Made by a program: the position numbers and the translations under genes. This document shows, piece after piece, positions 42,493 to 50,653 of a stretch of DNA of 64,000 bases. Under the pieces are notes generated by a model. It did not search any database, had not been told where the DNA came from, and saw nothing but the letters and a program-made list of their open reading frames with translations. The stretch is from SBBG01 sp033717875 (GTDB lineage: Bacteria > Pseudomonadota > Gammaproteobacteria > Ga0077554 > Ga007554), in assembly GCA_033717875.1 (NCBI GenBank), contig JADDKJ010000009.1:27734-91733 (forward strand), in the 5' to 3' direction. Position 1 is the first letter of the stretch. The number at the start of each line of letters is the position of its first letter.

Positions 42493-44804
42493 GGTATCTG
42501 CTCCAGGTCGAGCGGATCGCCATGACCGACGCCTAATTGAACCAGCGTCGCGCGTGCAAGTGCAATCGTGTCCATGGCCACGCCGCTATCAAGCTGCACG
42601 GACAGTGCCAAGGCTCCGGCCGGTCCGCGCAGCATGACCCGCGCCCCGTCCTCGATGCCTGCGTTACTGGCTGCCGCCGGGGCGATGCGGGCGGCGGGTG
42701 CCGGGGCCAGCTCCATCAAGGCCGGGGCGAAGCTGGCGAGCGGATCATCGCCGTACCAGGTCGTCAGCGCTGCCTGCCAAGGTCCGCTTTCCGGGCGGGT
42801 GGCTACATCGATATGCGCGGGCAGCGGAGACACAGGTATAGGCGATCCAAGTGTGCCAGGAATGGGCGCCTGGTAGCCGGGGATAGCGTCACTCAGCGCT
42901 GCCGTAACATCCGGCAGAGCGAGGTCGAGGGCTTGGGCCAGGTCTGCGATCACATCTGCTGTAGTGGGCAGCGGTTCAGGGCGTTGGAAGACAGGGGCGA
43001 AGCCCTGGGCGCGGCCTTCGTAATTGACGAAGGTACCGCCACGCTCCGCCCACGCCGCCACCGGGAGCAGGATATCCGCCGCCTGGGCGGTGGCGGTAGC
43101 GACACAATCGAGGACGATGAGGGCGTCCAGGCGTTGGCAGGCCGCGCGCCAGCGAGGCCCCAGACGTGCATCGCCGAGTGGATCATTGCCTGCCACGATC
43201 AGGGTTTGGATACGGCCCGCCTCCACCGCCTCCAGAACCGCAGTGGCGCTGCCTGCCGGGGCAAGCAACGCAGCCCCATAGGCGTTGGGCCCAGGCAAGG
43301 CATAAACGAGTCTGGCACTTGGGTCCAGCGCCATGGCCAGTTGGGCCAGGGCTACAATCTCTGGCGCGGCAAGGGTCTCGACCACGCCCGCCACCAGCGG
43401 TCGCCGGGCCGCTGTCAAGCGCGCCGCGATATCAGCCAGCGCTGCCTCCTGGGTCGAACTCGCGGCAGAAGGGTCTGCCACCAGTTCGCTGAGGCGAGAC
43501 AGGCGAGCGCCCATCTCGCGCGGCGACACTGTCAGCGCCGTGACCGCGAAACGCGCCAGCGGGGCGGGAGTGCTGTGAAGCACGGCAAGCGGGGCACCTC
43601 GCCGGTAGGCCTGACGCAGGGCCAGATCCATCATTGGAGCATGACCGGTGAGGTCGCCGACGATCAGCGCCGCGTCGGCCTGTTCCATTTCGGCAAGGGA
43701 AGCCAATTTTGCAAGAGAAGAAGCTCCGGCTGTGCCCTGACGTTGGACGATGGCGGCGGCCATTGCCGATTCGAGAGCCGGGTCGCTGAAGGCAGCGTAA
43801 GCGCCGTCCAGCTTATGCATCAAGGCACGCAACAGCGCATTGCCTTCCAGATCTTCCCGCGCCGAGCCAAGGCCGCCCAATCTGTCTCCGGCCGTTTTAA
43901 TATGTTCTGCAGCGGAGGTGAGGGCGTTGCGGTAGCTGATAGACGCGCCCGCGATGCGGGGCAACAGCGACCGGGCGGTGTGCTCGCTGTATTGGTGGCC
44001 GTAGCGGCCGCGGTCACAAAGAAACCAGCGGTTGATCTCGGGATGATGGCGATTGCGCACCCGGCGCAGGGTGCCGTCCCGTGCGCCGGGCAGGGTATTG
44101 CAGCCGACGCTGCAATGCGGGCAGATGGAAGGCGCTGTCTTCAAGTCCCAGACACGCGTGAAACGTTGCCGGAATACGGCATCGGTAAAGACGCCGGTGG
44201 GACAGACCTCTACCAGGTTGCCGGCGAAGGGGCTGTCCAGCGGGCCGTCCTGGAAGCGGCCAAAATAGACTTCGTTGCGCAGGCGCATCGCCCCGAGGTC
44301 GTCACCCACTGCATAGTCCCGGTAAAAGCGGGTGCAGCGATAGCAGGTGATGCAGCGGTTCATCTCGTGATGTACCAAGGGTCCCAGATACTGATTGGGG
44401 AAGGTGCGCTTGCGTCCGCGATAGCGGCGATAGGGTGGGCCGCAGTCAACGGTCATCTCCTGGAGATGGCACTCCCCGCCTTCGTCGCACACCGGACAGT
44501 CATGGGGATGATTGGTCATCAGCAATTCGATCACCCCCTCCCGCGCACGACGCGCCGCCGCCGCAGAGACACAGACCTGCAAACCATCTTTGGCAGGTTC
44601 GAGACAGGCCATCACCACCTGCGGGGCTTTGTTCGTCTCCTTGGGCGTGATCTCCACAGCGCATAAGCGGCAGGCGCCGAGGCTGCCCAGCGCGTGGTGG
44701 TAACAGAAATGGGGGATCTTCACCCCCGCCGCCAGCGCGGCCTTGAGTACGTTGTCGCCCTCTTCGAAAGGGATGTCGCGGCCATCGATACGGATCGTCC
44801 CCAT
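42489..44804 (-). CDS. nuoG: NADH-quinone oxidoreductase subunit G
   Basis: The 771-residue subunit begins with a 2Fe-2S ferredoxin domain (FCYHHALGSLGACRLCAVEI), continues with HPHDCPVCDEGGECHLQEM, CITCYRCTRFYRDYAVGDDL and a 4Fe-4S molybdopterin-type motif, CPHCSVGCNT, and ends in an oxidoreductase-like domain without molybdenum ligands. Cysteines and length match bacterial NuoG. It lies two bases after nuoF. Confidence 0.92.
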   Translation of the reverse strand: MGTIRIDGRDIPFEEGDNVLKAALAAGVKIPHFCYHHALGSLGACRLCAVEITPKETNKAPQVVMACLEPAKDGLQVCVSAAAARRAREGVIELLMTNHPHDCPVCDEGGECHLQEMTVDCGPPYRRYRGRKRTFPNQYLGPLVHHEMNRCITCYRCTRFYRDYAVGDDLGAMRLRNEVYFGRFQDGPLDSPFAGNLVEVCPTGVFTDAVFRQRFTRVWDLKTAPSICPHCSVGCNTLPGARDGTLRRVRNRHHPEINRWFLCDRGRYGHQYSEHTARSLLPRIAGASISYRNALTSAAEHIKTAGDRLGGLGSAREDLEGNALLRALMHKLDGAYAAFSDPALESAMAAAIVQRQGTAGASSLAKLASLAEMEQADAALIVGDLTGHAPMMDLALRQAYRRGAPLAVLHSTPAPLARFAVTALTVSPREMGARLSRLSELVADPSAASSTQEAALADIAARLTAARRPLVAGVVETLAAPEIVALAQLAMALDPSARLVYALPGPNAYGAALLAPAGSATAVLEAVEAGRIQTLIVAGNDPLGDARLGPRWRAACQRLDALIVLDCVATATAQAADILLPVAAWAERGGTFVNYEGRAQGFAPVFQRPEPLPTTADVIADLAQALDLALPDVTAALSDAIPGYQAPIPGTLGSPIPVSPLPAHIDVATRPESGPWQAALTTWYGDDPLASFAPALMELAPAPAARIAPAAASNAGIEDGARVMLRGPAGALALSVQLDSGVAMDTIALARATLVQLGVGHGDPLDLEQIP

Positions 44805-44806
44805 GG

Positions 44807-46087
44807 TTAAAGCCCTCCCTCATTGGCTTTGCCGAACGGGCAGCGGCCGGTCGCAATGTGTTGTGCATAGTGTTCGCGAAAGCATTGCAGGCTGCTGGTG
44901 AGTGGCATCACGGCACCGGGGGCAAAGGCGCAAAAGGATTGCGGGGCGATCTTCTCGCACAGATCCTCCAGCAGGGCGAGATCCTCCACCTGTCCCTCAC
45001 CGGCAGCGATAGCCGCCAGAATCTGCGCCAGATAAGGCAGGCCATCGCGGCAGGGGGTACAGAAGCCGCAGGATTCGCGGGCGAAGAAGCGCATCAGGTT
45101 CAGGGCTACCGCCACCGGACAGGTGGTGTCGTCCAGGACGATGATGCCACCAGTGCCGAGGCGCGATCCTGCCTTGGCGACGGGATCGAAGTCCATCGGT
45201 ACATCGAGGTGTTCGGGAAGCAGGAAGGCTGTCGATGCCCCGCCGGGCAGAAAACCGAGCAGGGATCGTCCCTCGGCAAGGCCGCCGGCATGGTCGAAAA
45301 TCAATTCCCGCGCCGTGGTACCGGTGGGCAGCTCGAACAGGCCGGGATGTTGCACCTTGCCGCTGACACCATACAACTTGGAGCCGCAACCGCCATTGAT
45401 CCCGAGGTCACGGAACCAGTCCGCGCCGTTGAGCAGGATATGCGGCACATTGACCAGGGTCTCGACGTTATTGGTGGTGGTGGGCTGCCCCCACAGTCCC
45501 TTGATGCTGGTCCGCGGTATCTTGTGGCGCGGATTGGGGCGCCGACCTTCCAGGGCATTGATCTGGGCGGACCCTTCGCCGCAGATGTAACGTCCCGCAC
45601 TGAGGTGCACGTCGATCTGCAAATCGAAACCGCTGCCGCCGATGTTGGCCCCCACCAGTCCCGCCGCCTCGGCCTCCTTGAGTGCCCGTTTCAAGCCATT
45701 GCCACCCGTGGCGTACTCGCCACGGACAAAGATGAAGGCACGTTCGGACTGCAGGGCATAGGCGGCGACGATGACTGCCTCGATGATCTGGTGGGGGCCG
45801 CCATAGAGCAGGTGTCTATCCTTGAAGGTGCCAGGCTCCGATTCGTCCAGGTTGCAGACCAGATAGCGGGGTTTCGCTGCATCCACACCCCGCAGGCGCC
45901 ACTTCACGCCACAGGAAAAACCGGCTCCGCCGCGGCCGCGCAGATTGGCGGCCTCCACCGTCTTGATAATTGCCTCGGGCTTGAGATCGAAGGCCGCAGC
46001 CAGGCTGCGGTAGCCGCCGACGCCCCGGTAGGCCTCCAGGCCCAGGGGAGCGGCGGGATCAAGGTGCTGGGTCAATACGGCCTCCAT
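44807..46087 (-). CDS. nuoF: NADH-quinone oxidoreductase subunit F (FMN/NADH site)
   Basis: The 426-residue subunit oxidises NADH. The NADH/FMN region is NLRGRGGAGFSCGVKW and YLVCNLDESEPGTFKDRHLL, and the N3 cluster is ESCGFCTPCRDGLPYL. I chose the ATG at 46087 (MEAVLTQHLDPAAPLGLEAY), with GGGGAGG upstream, instead of the longer frame to 46171 that overlaps nuoE. Confidence 0.93.
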   Translation of the reverse strand: MEAVLTQHLDPAAPLGLEAYRGVGGYRSLAAAFDLKPEAIIKTVEAANLRGRGGAGFSCGVKWRLRGVDAAKPRYLVCNLDESEPGTFKDRHLLYGGPHQIIEAVIVAAYALQSERAFIFVRGEYATGGNGLKRALKEAEAAGLVGANIGGSGFDLQIDVHLSAGRYICGEGSAQINALEGRRPNPRHKIPRTSIKGLWGQPTTTNNVETLVNVPHILLNGADWFRDLGINGGCGSKLYGVSGKVQHPGLFELPTGTTARELIFDHAGGLAEGRSLLGFLPGGASTAFLLPEHLDVPMDFDPVAKAGSRLGTGGIIVLDDTTCPVAVALNLMRFFARESCGFCTPCRDGLPYLAQILAAIAAGEGQVEDLALLEDLCEKIAPQSFCAFAPGAVMPLTSSLQCFREHYAQHIATGRCPFGKANEGGL

Positions 46088-46091
46088 GGCC

Positions 46092-46568
46092 TCAGTCCTC
46101 CCCTTGCAGGCGCTGGAGTAGTGCTGCCAGAGCGAACTCGTCCAACGGCCCCAGCGCCTCGCCGTCAACAAGCGCCGCAGGCGCCCGGTCGCACAGCCCC
46201 AGACAGATGCTGGGTAACACGCTGAGTGCCCCGTCCGCCGTAACCTCTCCCAATGATACGCCGCTCATCTGTTCCACCCTCGTCAATAATTGTTTGCCTC
46301 CGTTCATGGCGCAACAGAGACTGTCGCAAACCAGCAGGACGTGCCGGCCTACCGGGCGGCGATAGATCAGGCTATAAAACGTGGCCAACTCCTCGACCTC
46401 GGTAGCCGACAGGCCGGTGAGGCGCGCCACCTCTTCCACTGCCGCGTCGTCGAGGTAGCCGCGTTCGGTCTGCAAGGCCTGCATCGCAGGCACCACCGCC
46501 GCGCGGCGCTCCGGGTGAGCGGGTGGCAGTTGCGCCAGATGTTTTTCCAGTTCCTGTAGCTTGCTCAT
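46092..46568 (-). CDS. nuoE: NADH-quinone oxidoreductase subunit E
   Basis: The thioredoxin-like subunit carries cluster N1a. Visible are the N-terminal helices (PEVEELATFYSLIYRRPVGR-like region, here TEVEELATFYSLIYRRPVGR) and the cysteines CDSLCCAMNGG and ICLGLCDRAPAAL. GGGGGA sits directly against the ATG at 46577 but is correctly spaced for the ATG at 46568, so I use the latter; the difference is three residues. Confidence 0.88.
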   Translation of the reverse strand: MSKLQELEKHLAQLPPAHPERRAAVVPAMQALQTERGYLDDAAVEEVARLTGLSATEVEELATFYSLIYRRPVGRHVLLVCDSLCCAMNGGKQLLTRVEQMSGVSLGEVTADGALSVLPSICLGLCDRAPAALVDGEALGPLDEFALAALLQRLQGED

Positions 46569-46582
46569 GTCAGCCATTCCCC

Positions 46583-48301
46583 CTAACGATCCAGATCCGC
46601 AAGGATGTAGTCGATGGAGCCGAGGATGGCGAATAAGTCTGCCAGGAGGTGGCCGCGGGCAAGTAATGGGATGGTCTGAACATGAGGGAAGGAAGGGGTT
46701 CGTATCCGTAGCCGGTACGGCTGTTCCGAACCGTCGCTGACGACAAAGTAGCCGTTCATCCCCTTGGGCGCCTCGGTAATAAACAGGCTTTCCCCGGGCG
46801 GAAAACTCATACCCCGCCCCACGGTAATGAAATGATGGATCAGGGTCTCTATGTCTTGCAGTGTTGCCTCCTTACGCGGAAAGGCATAGCGCGCCTGGTC
46901 GGAGAGGATAGCGCCGTCCGGCATGTTCTGCATGGCCTGCTCGACGATGCGCAGGCTCTGGCGGATCTCTTCCAGGCGCACCTCGGCGCGGGCCAAGGCA
47001 TCGCCCTCGGCGGCGGTGGGCACCTCGAAGTCGTAGTGTTCGTAACCGCTGTAGGGTCGTCGTTTGCGCAGATCCCAGTCCAGACCGCAGGCCCGCAAAT
47101 TGGGCCCGCTCACGCCCCAGTCGATGGCCTGTGCCGTGGACAGCACACCGATGCCACGGGTGCGGGCGCGGAAGATCGGGTTGCGGGTGAGCAGCGCCTG
47201 ATACTCGTCGATGGCGGGAGGCATGCGTTTCAGGAAACCTTGCAGCACCTCGCGCCAGCCCTCGGGCAGATCCAGGGCCACGCCGCCGATGCGGAAGAAG
47301 GCCGGGTGCATGCGCCCGCCGGTGATCAACTCGACCACATCGAACAGGTATTCGCGGTCACGGAAGGCATAGAAGGGTGGAGCCATCGCCCCCAGGTCGT
47401 GCGCATAGCTGGCCAGCCACACCAGGTGACTGGCGACACGGAACAGTTCGCACAGCATCACCCGGATCACCTCGGCGCGCTGCGGCACGGTAATGCCAGC
47501 AAGCTGTTCCACCGCCAGCACATAGGGCAGTTCGTTCTGCACCCCGGCCAGATAATCGATGCGGTCGGTGTATGGAATGTAAGTGTGGTAGGTGTGACGC
47601 TCGGCCATCTTTTCCGCGCCACGGTGATGAAAGCCGATATCGGGACGCACCTCGCGGATCTCTTCGCCTGCCAGTCGTACCACCAGGCGCAACAGGCCGT
47701 GGGTGCCGGGGTGGGTGGGGCCGATGTTGAGGACCATTTCCCCGTCATCACCCCCCGGCTCGCTATAGTCCTCGGCGCGGTAGCTTTCCAGGATCTGGCG
47801 ATAGCGCGCTTCCGGCAGGCAGTAGGGCGGCATCTCGGTGGCACGATTGGGATGGGCTTTGCGCAACGGGTGGCCTTCCCAGTATTCGGGCATCAGTATC
47901 CGGCGCAGATCGGGATGCCCTTCCACGTGGATGCCGAACATGTCATAGAGTTCGCGCTCATACCAGTTGGCGGCGGGCCACACGGTGCAGGCGCTGGGCA
48001 GGACCGGGGCCTCTTCGGACAGACCCACCTTGAGGCGCAGGTCCATATTGCCGGAAAGAGACAGCAACTGGTAGAACACCGTCAGCCCGCCGCCCCGCCC
48101 CGCCTCGTCGATGGCGGACAGATCGAAGAGCATCTCAAAACGGGGTTCGGCCTCGTGTTTGAGATAGGCCAAGGTCTCGGTGATCCGTTCAGCGGGTACC
48201 GACAGGGTCTCGATTTTGTCGTGGGGCAGTTTGCCGGGAACGGCATTGAAGCGTGCCTGCAATTGCGCAGTAAGCTCTGACTGAGTATCGCTATTTGGCA
48301 T
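46583..48301 (-). CDS. nuoCD: NADH-quinone oxidoreductase fused subunit C/D
   Basis: The 572-residue protein joins the 30-kDa NuoC part (RFEMLFDLSAIDEAG, NWYERELYDMFGIHVEGHPD, RRILMPEYWEGHPLRKAHP) to the 49-kDa NuoD part (NIGPTHPGTHGLLRLVVRLA, VRPDIGFHHRGAEKMAERHT, and a C-terminus ending IDYILADLDR). NuoD forms the quinone site with NuoB. The CD fusion is common in gammaproteobacteria and some other lineages, and here the linker is short and uninterrupted. It follows nuoB by three bases. Confidence 0.94.
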   Translation of the reverse strand: MPNSDTQSELTAQLQARFNAVPGKLPHDKIETLSVPAERITETLAYLKHEAEPRFEMLFDLSAIDEAGRGGGLTVFYQLLSLSGNMDLRLKVGLSEEAPVLPSACTVWPAANWYERELYDMFGIHVEGHPDLRRILMPEYWEGHPLRKAHPNRATEMPPYCLPEARYRQILESYRAEDYSEPGGDDGEMVLNIGPTHPGTHGLLRLVVRLAGEEIREVRPDIGFHHRGAEKMAERHTYHTYIPYTDRIDYLAGVQNELPYVLAVEQLAGITVPQRAEVIRVMLCELFRVASHLVWLASYAHDLGAMAPPFYAFRDREYLFDVVELITGGRMHPAFFRIGGVALDLPEGWREVLQGFLKRMPPAIDEYQALLTRNPIFRARTRGIGVLSTAQAIDWGVSGPNLRACGLDWDLRKRRPYSGYEHYDFEVPTAAEGDALARAEVRLEEIRQSLRIVEQAMQNMPDGAILSDQARYAFPRKEATLQDIETLIHHFITVGRGMSFPPGESLFITEAPKGMNGYFVVSDGSEQPYRLRIRTPSFPHVQTIPLLARGHLLADLFAILGSIDYILADLDR

Positions 48302-48304
48302 CCG

Positions 48305-48802
48305 CTATCCCTCCACTCTCAGGCCAAGTGGCCGGCGTTCGCTGCCGACCGCCGCTTGCAACATCACCAGTCCCTGCAACAGCGCCTCGGGCCGTGGCGG
48401 ACAGCCGGGCACGTAGATATCCACCGGCAGGATCTGATCCACACCCTGCACCACGCTGTAGATATCGTACATGCCGCCGGAATTGGCGCAGGAGCCCATG
48501 GAGATGACCCACTTGGGTTCGAGCATCTGGTGATAGAGGCGCACGATCATCGGCGCCATTTTGACGAACACGGTGCCCGAGATGATCAACAGGTCCGCCT
48601 GGCGTGGCGAGCCACGCATCACCTCGGCGCCGAAGCGGGCGATGTCGTGGCGCGGCGTGAACACCGTCATCATCTCGACGAAGCAGCAGGACAGGCCGAA
48701 ATTGTACGGCCACAGCGAATACTTGCGGCCCCAGGACACCGCCTCTTCCAGTTTGCCGAAAACCCCCGTCAGAGGTCCCTGCCTGTTTTGTCCGGACTCC
48801 AT
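48305..48802 (-). CDS. nuoB: NADH-quinone oxidoreductase subunit B (cluster N2)
   Basis: The 165-residue subunit has the tandem cysteines LSCCFVEMM, then GSCANSGGMYDIYSVVQGVD and VPGCPPRPEALLQGL, the four ligands of cluster N2. GGAGG lies six bases before the ATG at 48802, so I reject the frame extending to 48913. The 5' end overlaps nuoA by 34 bases. Confidence 0.94.
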   Translation of the reverse strand: MESGQNRQGPLTGVFGKLEEAVSWGRKYSLWPYNFGLSCCFVEMMTVFTPRHDIARFGAEVMRGSPRQADLLIISGTVFVKMAPMIVRLYHQMLEPKWVISMGSCANSGGMYDIYSVVQGVDQILPVDIYVPGCPPRPEALLQGLVMLQAAVGSERRPLGLRVEG

Positions 48803-49155
48803 GACAGACCTCCTTTGCGCCACTCGTAAATCAAGCCCAGCAGCAGGATCAGGATGAACACGCTGGCCCCCATTACCCCCTGCACGCCCAACTCCCAATA
48901 GGCCACCGCCCACGCAAACAGGAAGGCCGCTTCAATGTCGAAAATTAAGAAGGAGACGGCGACCACATAGAAACGCACGGGAAACTGCGCGCGCGCATCG
49001 CCGGTGGGCGGGATGCCGCACTCATAAGGCTGCTCCTTGTCCCATTGCGGGCGGTAGCCCCCTAACCAGCGTGACAGCCACAGCAACCCAACCAGCACGG
49101 CTAAAACAAGCAGCGCAAACAGGCCGATAATGGCGGCGGGTTGTAGGTACGGCAT
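48769..49155 (-). CDS. nuoA: NADH-quinone oxidoreductase subunit A
   Basis: The 128-residue membrane subunit has three helices and the family signature KEQPYECGIPPTGDARAQF in the loop whose Cys is exposed in the deactive state, then FPVRFYVVAVSFLIFDIEAA. It is the first gene of the nuo operon. Confidence 0.93.
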   Translation of the reverse strand: MPYLQPAAIIGLFALLVLAVLVGLLWLSRWLGGYRPQWDKEQPYECGIPPTGDARAQFPVRFYVVAVSFLIFDIEAAFLFAWAVAYWELGVQGVMGASVFILILLLGLIYEWRKGGLSWSPDKTGRDL

Positions 49156-49173
49156 CGGCTCCCTCCAAGCTTT

Positions 49174-49200
49174 AAGACCGGTTATAATGTTGTAATTATT
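49174..49200 (-). promoter_or_regulatory. Candidate nuo promoter region
   Basis: The 53 bases before nuoA contain an AT-rich stretch; on the minus strand CATTATAAC is a plausible -10 about 25 bases before the GGAGGG ribosome site. I see no convincing -35, so this is tentative. Confidence 0.25.
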
Positions 49201-49208
49201 ATGCCTTG

Positions 49209-49338
49209 CTACCTATTCGGTTCGCGCTCCTTATCGTATCCTCTTCGTGTTCCGCAATTTAGATGTGCAATTCTGGGAAGCTCGCTGACGAGCCACAGGT
49301 TTTGACCGAGATCGTGCAGTTGTTGTGTCGCTTTCATT
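49209..49338 (-). pseudogene. tal: N-terminal relic of transaldolase
   Basis: An ATG at 49338 with a strong GGAGG site begins MKATQQLHDLGQNLWL, the start of transaldolase (usual form LxxLGQSxWxDxI). After about 17 residues the match ends and the frame continues as unrelated sequence to a stop at 49209. Transaldolase fits the sugar-phosphate genes elsewhere in the island. The piece is too short to function. Confidence 0.6.
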
Positions 49339-49383
49339 TTGCCTCCTTCTCCAGTATCGGGGCGCTGAAAATCTATCAGTCGT

Positions 49384-49440
49384 GTAGCGTGCGCACGATC
49401 ACACACGGAATGACCTTCCCGTGCGCATAGCGCACGCTAC
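49384..49440. repeat. Dispersed inverted-repeat hairpin, copy C
   Basis: Perfect 11-base arms GTAGCGTGCGC (49384-49394) and GCGCACGCTAC (49430-49440) enclose the same loop as the copy at 2319-2375. It begins the third copy of the duplicated block. Confidence 0.65.
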
Positions 49441-49452
49441 CGTGACCACGGC

Positions 49453-49725
49453 TCACCCGCAGGCGATCTGCCGGTCGATCTCCGCCTCGGCCTCCAGCCA
49501 GTCTTCAAACTCGTACCCGGATTCAAAATCCCGGCGTTCGGCCCGGAGATACGCTGCCGTGGCGATCATCTGCTGCCGCTCCTCGGCGGAAACGGGATCG
49601 CGACGCGGCGCGTCACCGCACTCATCCCCAGCGGCCATACCCTTGGCCGCCACCCGGCTCGCGGGTTTCCGCGCCGGCCGCCGCGATGCGGAGTTATTGC
49701 CCGATGTTTCATTATGATCTGTCAT
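49453..49725 (-). CDS. DUF2934 family protein, copy C
   Basis: The 90-residue protein has the DUF2934 core ERQQMIATAAYLRAERRDFE, YEFEDWLEAEAEIDRQ, and the basic linker of copy A (SRVAAKGMAAGDECGDAPRR). The frame is open upstream to 49923, overlapping the PilZ gene, but the start homologous to the other copies is the ATG at 49725. Confidence 0.72.
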   Translation of the reverse strand: MTDHNETSGNNSASRRPARKPASRVAAKGMAAGDECGDAPRRDPVSAEERQQMIATAAYLRAERRDFESGYEFEDWLEAEAEIDRQIACG

Positions 49726-49810
49726 GTTCATGCCTCTCTCGAAAAGTAAAAGTACCATTGCCCGAACTGCCCAACACCGCCAAAAACCATGACGCCACTC
49801 TTCCTGCCCT

Positions 49811-50092
49811 TCAATCCGTACCCGGCGCCACGAGGTCGTCATCGACGAACATGACTCCGGCATCCTGTCCTGTCCGATGCACCACCGACCCCCGCAACCG
49901 GCGCTTTCCCACGCCGGGCACATTGAAGGTCAGCTCGACCAAGGCACCACAGGGCAGAGGCATTTCTGGCGTCTCGATAAGCATCCCATCGGAACTGATA
50001 TTCAACAGGCTGCACGCTGAAAAACACTGGCCGAGATAACAAATCGTCACTTCGCCTTCCTCTGGCTGGCGTCTGCTCCAACGGTGTTCCAT
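49811..50092 (-). CDS. PilZ-domain protein, intact copy C
   Basis: The 93-residue single-domain protein begins MEHRWSRRQPEEGEVTICYL and continues SACSLLNISSDGMLIETPEM, PCGALVELTFNVPGVGKRRL and VVHRTGQDAGVMFVDDDLVA. The DxSxxG-like element (NISSDGML) and the beta-barrel pattern fit PilZ. The canonical RxxxR is represented by HRWSRRQ near the N-terminus, so c-di-GMP binding is plausible but not certain. Its copy B counterpart is frameshifted by one A. Confidence 0.72.
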   Translation of the reverse strand: MEHRWSRRQPEEGEVTICYLGQCFSACSLLNISSDGMLIETPEMPLPCGALVELTFNVPGVGKRRLRGSVVHRTGQDAGVMFVDDDLVAPGTD

Positions 50093-50119
50093 GAACTATC
50101 CTCCGTGAAAACGTATTAC

Positions 50120-50269
50120 CTACATGATGAGTGACATTAAAAACCCGTGTTTTGCACACAGGTCAAGCTCGCCGGTGGAACAAAAATAATAGCGTGTTCC
50201 CTCGTGACTCGTGGAGTCGGCCACCGTCTGCTCATCGACACTCATGCCGCATACCGGATCGATAGCCAT
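50120..50269 (-). pseudogene. Truncated YHS domain, remnant of the atpD fusion
   Basis: From the ATG at 50269 the frame reads MAIDPVCGMSVDEQTVADST and YYFCSTG, matching residues 1-33 of the YHS-AtpD fusion. It then crosses into terminator sequence and stops at 50120. The second half of the YHS domain and the entire beta subunit are absent. The junction is at about 50168, where sequence matching 34462 meets sequence matching 28217. Confidence 0.8.
50143..50163 (-). terminator. Rho-independent terminator, copy C
   Basis: Arms ACCCGTGT and ACACAGGT with a five-base loop; an A run before it gives T residues on the minus strand. Here it follows the truncated YHS domain instead of atpG. Confidence 0.6.
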
Positions 50270-50296
50270 GTGATTCTCCTTGCGACAGATTCCTGG

Positions 50297-50593
50297 TTAC
50301 TTCGACTGTAACACCATGTATTCGACCGCTGCCTTGATATCGGCGTCGGACAGCGAGCTGTTGCCCGCCTTGGGCGGCATCGCTCCCTTGCCCTTGATCA
50401 CCGCCGCGACGAGTGCGTCGGTGCCGGTCGCAATGCGCGGTGCCCACGCGGCCTTGTCGCCGAGTTTCGGCGGTATGGCGGTGTGGCAGACGGCGCACGC
50501 CTTGGCGTAGATCTCTTTGCCGTCGGCTACGCCCGTCGTCGGCGCCGCGAGCGCCGCCGCGCCCATCGTGATGCTTGCAATCATTCTCTTCAT
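50297..50593 (-). CDS. Periplasmic class I cytochrome c
   Basis: The 98-residue precursor has a signal peptide (MKRMIASITMGAAALAA, cleavage near GVA-DG), one heme site CAVCH (33-37) and the axial Met in KGKGAMPPKAGNSSL. The pattern is that of cytochrome c5/c552-type electron carriers. It was probably the third gene of an operon with the cytochrome-porin at 52362 and the membrane cytochrome at 51595. The truncated copy is at 34582-34803. Confidence 0.88.
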   Translation of the reverse strand: MKRMIASITMGAAALAAPTTGVADGKEIYAKACAVCHTAIPPKLGDKAAWAPRIATGTDALVAAVIKGKGAMPPKAGNSSLSDADIKAAVEYMVLQSK

Positions 50594-50646
50594 CTTTCGC
50601 TCCTTTGCTAAGGTTTGGATGGTTGGGCCGTGGCTGCGGTCGCGTG
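50570..50646. repeat. 77-bp direct repeat, left copy
   Basis: This copy of 51556-51633 contains the end of the membrane cytochrome gene (Gln-Pro-Ser-Lys-Pro-stop codons), a ribosome site and the first codons of the cytochrome c gene. The one visible difference outside substitutions is a G insertion in the right copy. The two copies bracket the RquA-like gene and the atpD fragment. Confidence 0.8.
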
Positions 50647-50653
50647 TTTGTGT

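Noticed and set aside
42537..44666. A 709-residue plus-strand frame opposite nuoG
   Set aside because: A shadow frame without a ribosome site or domain; nuoG is complete on the minus strand.
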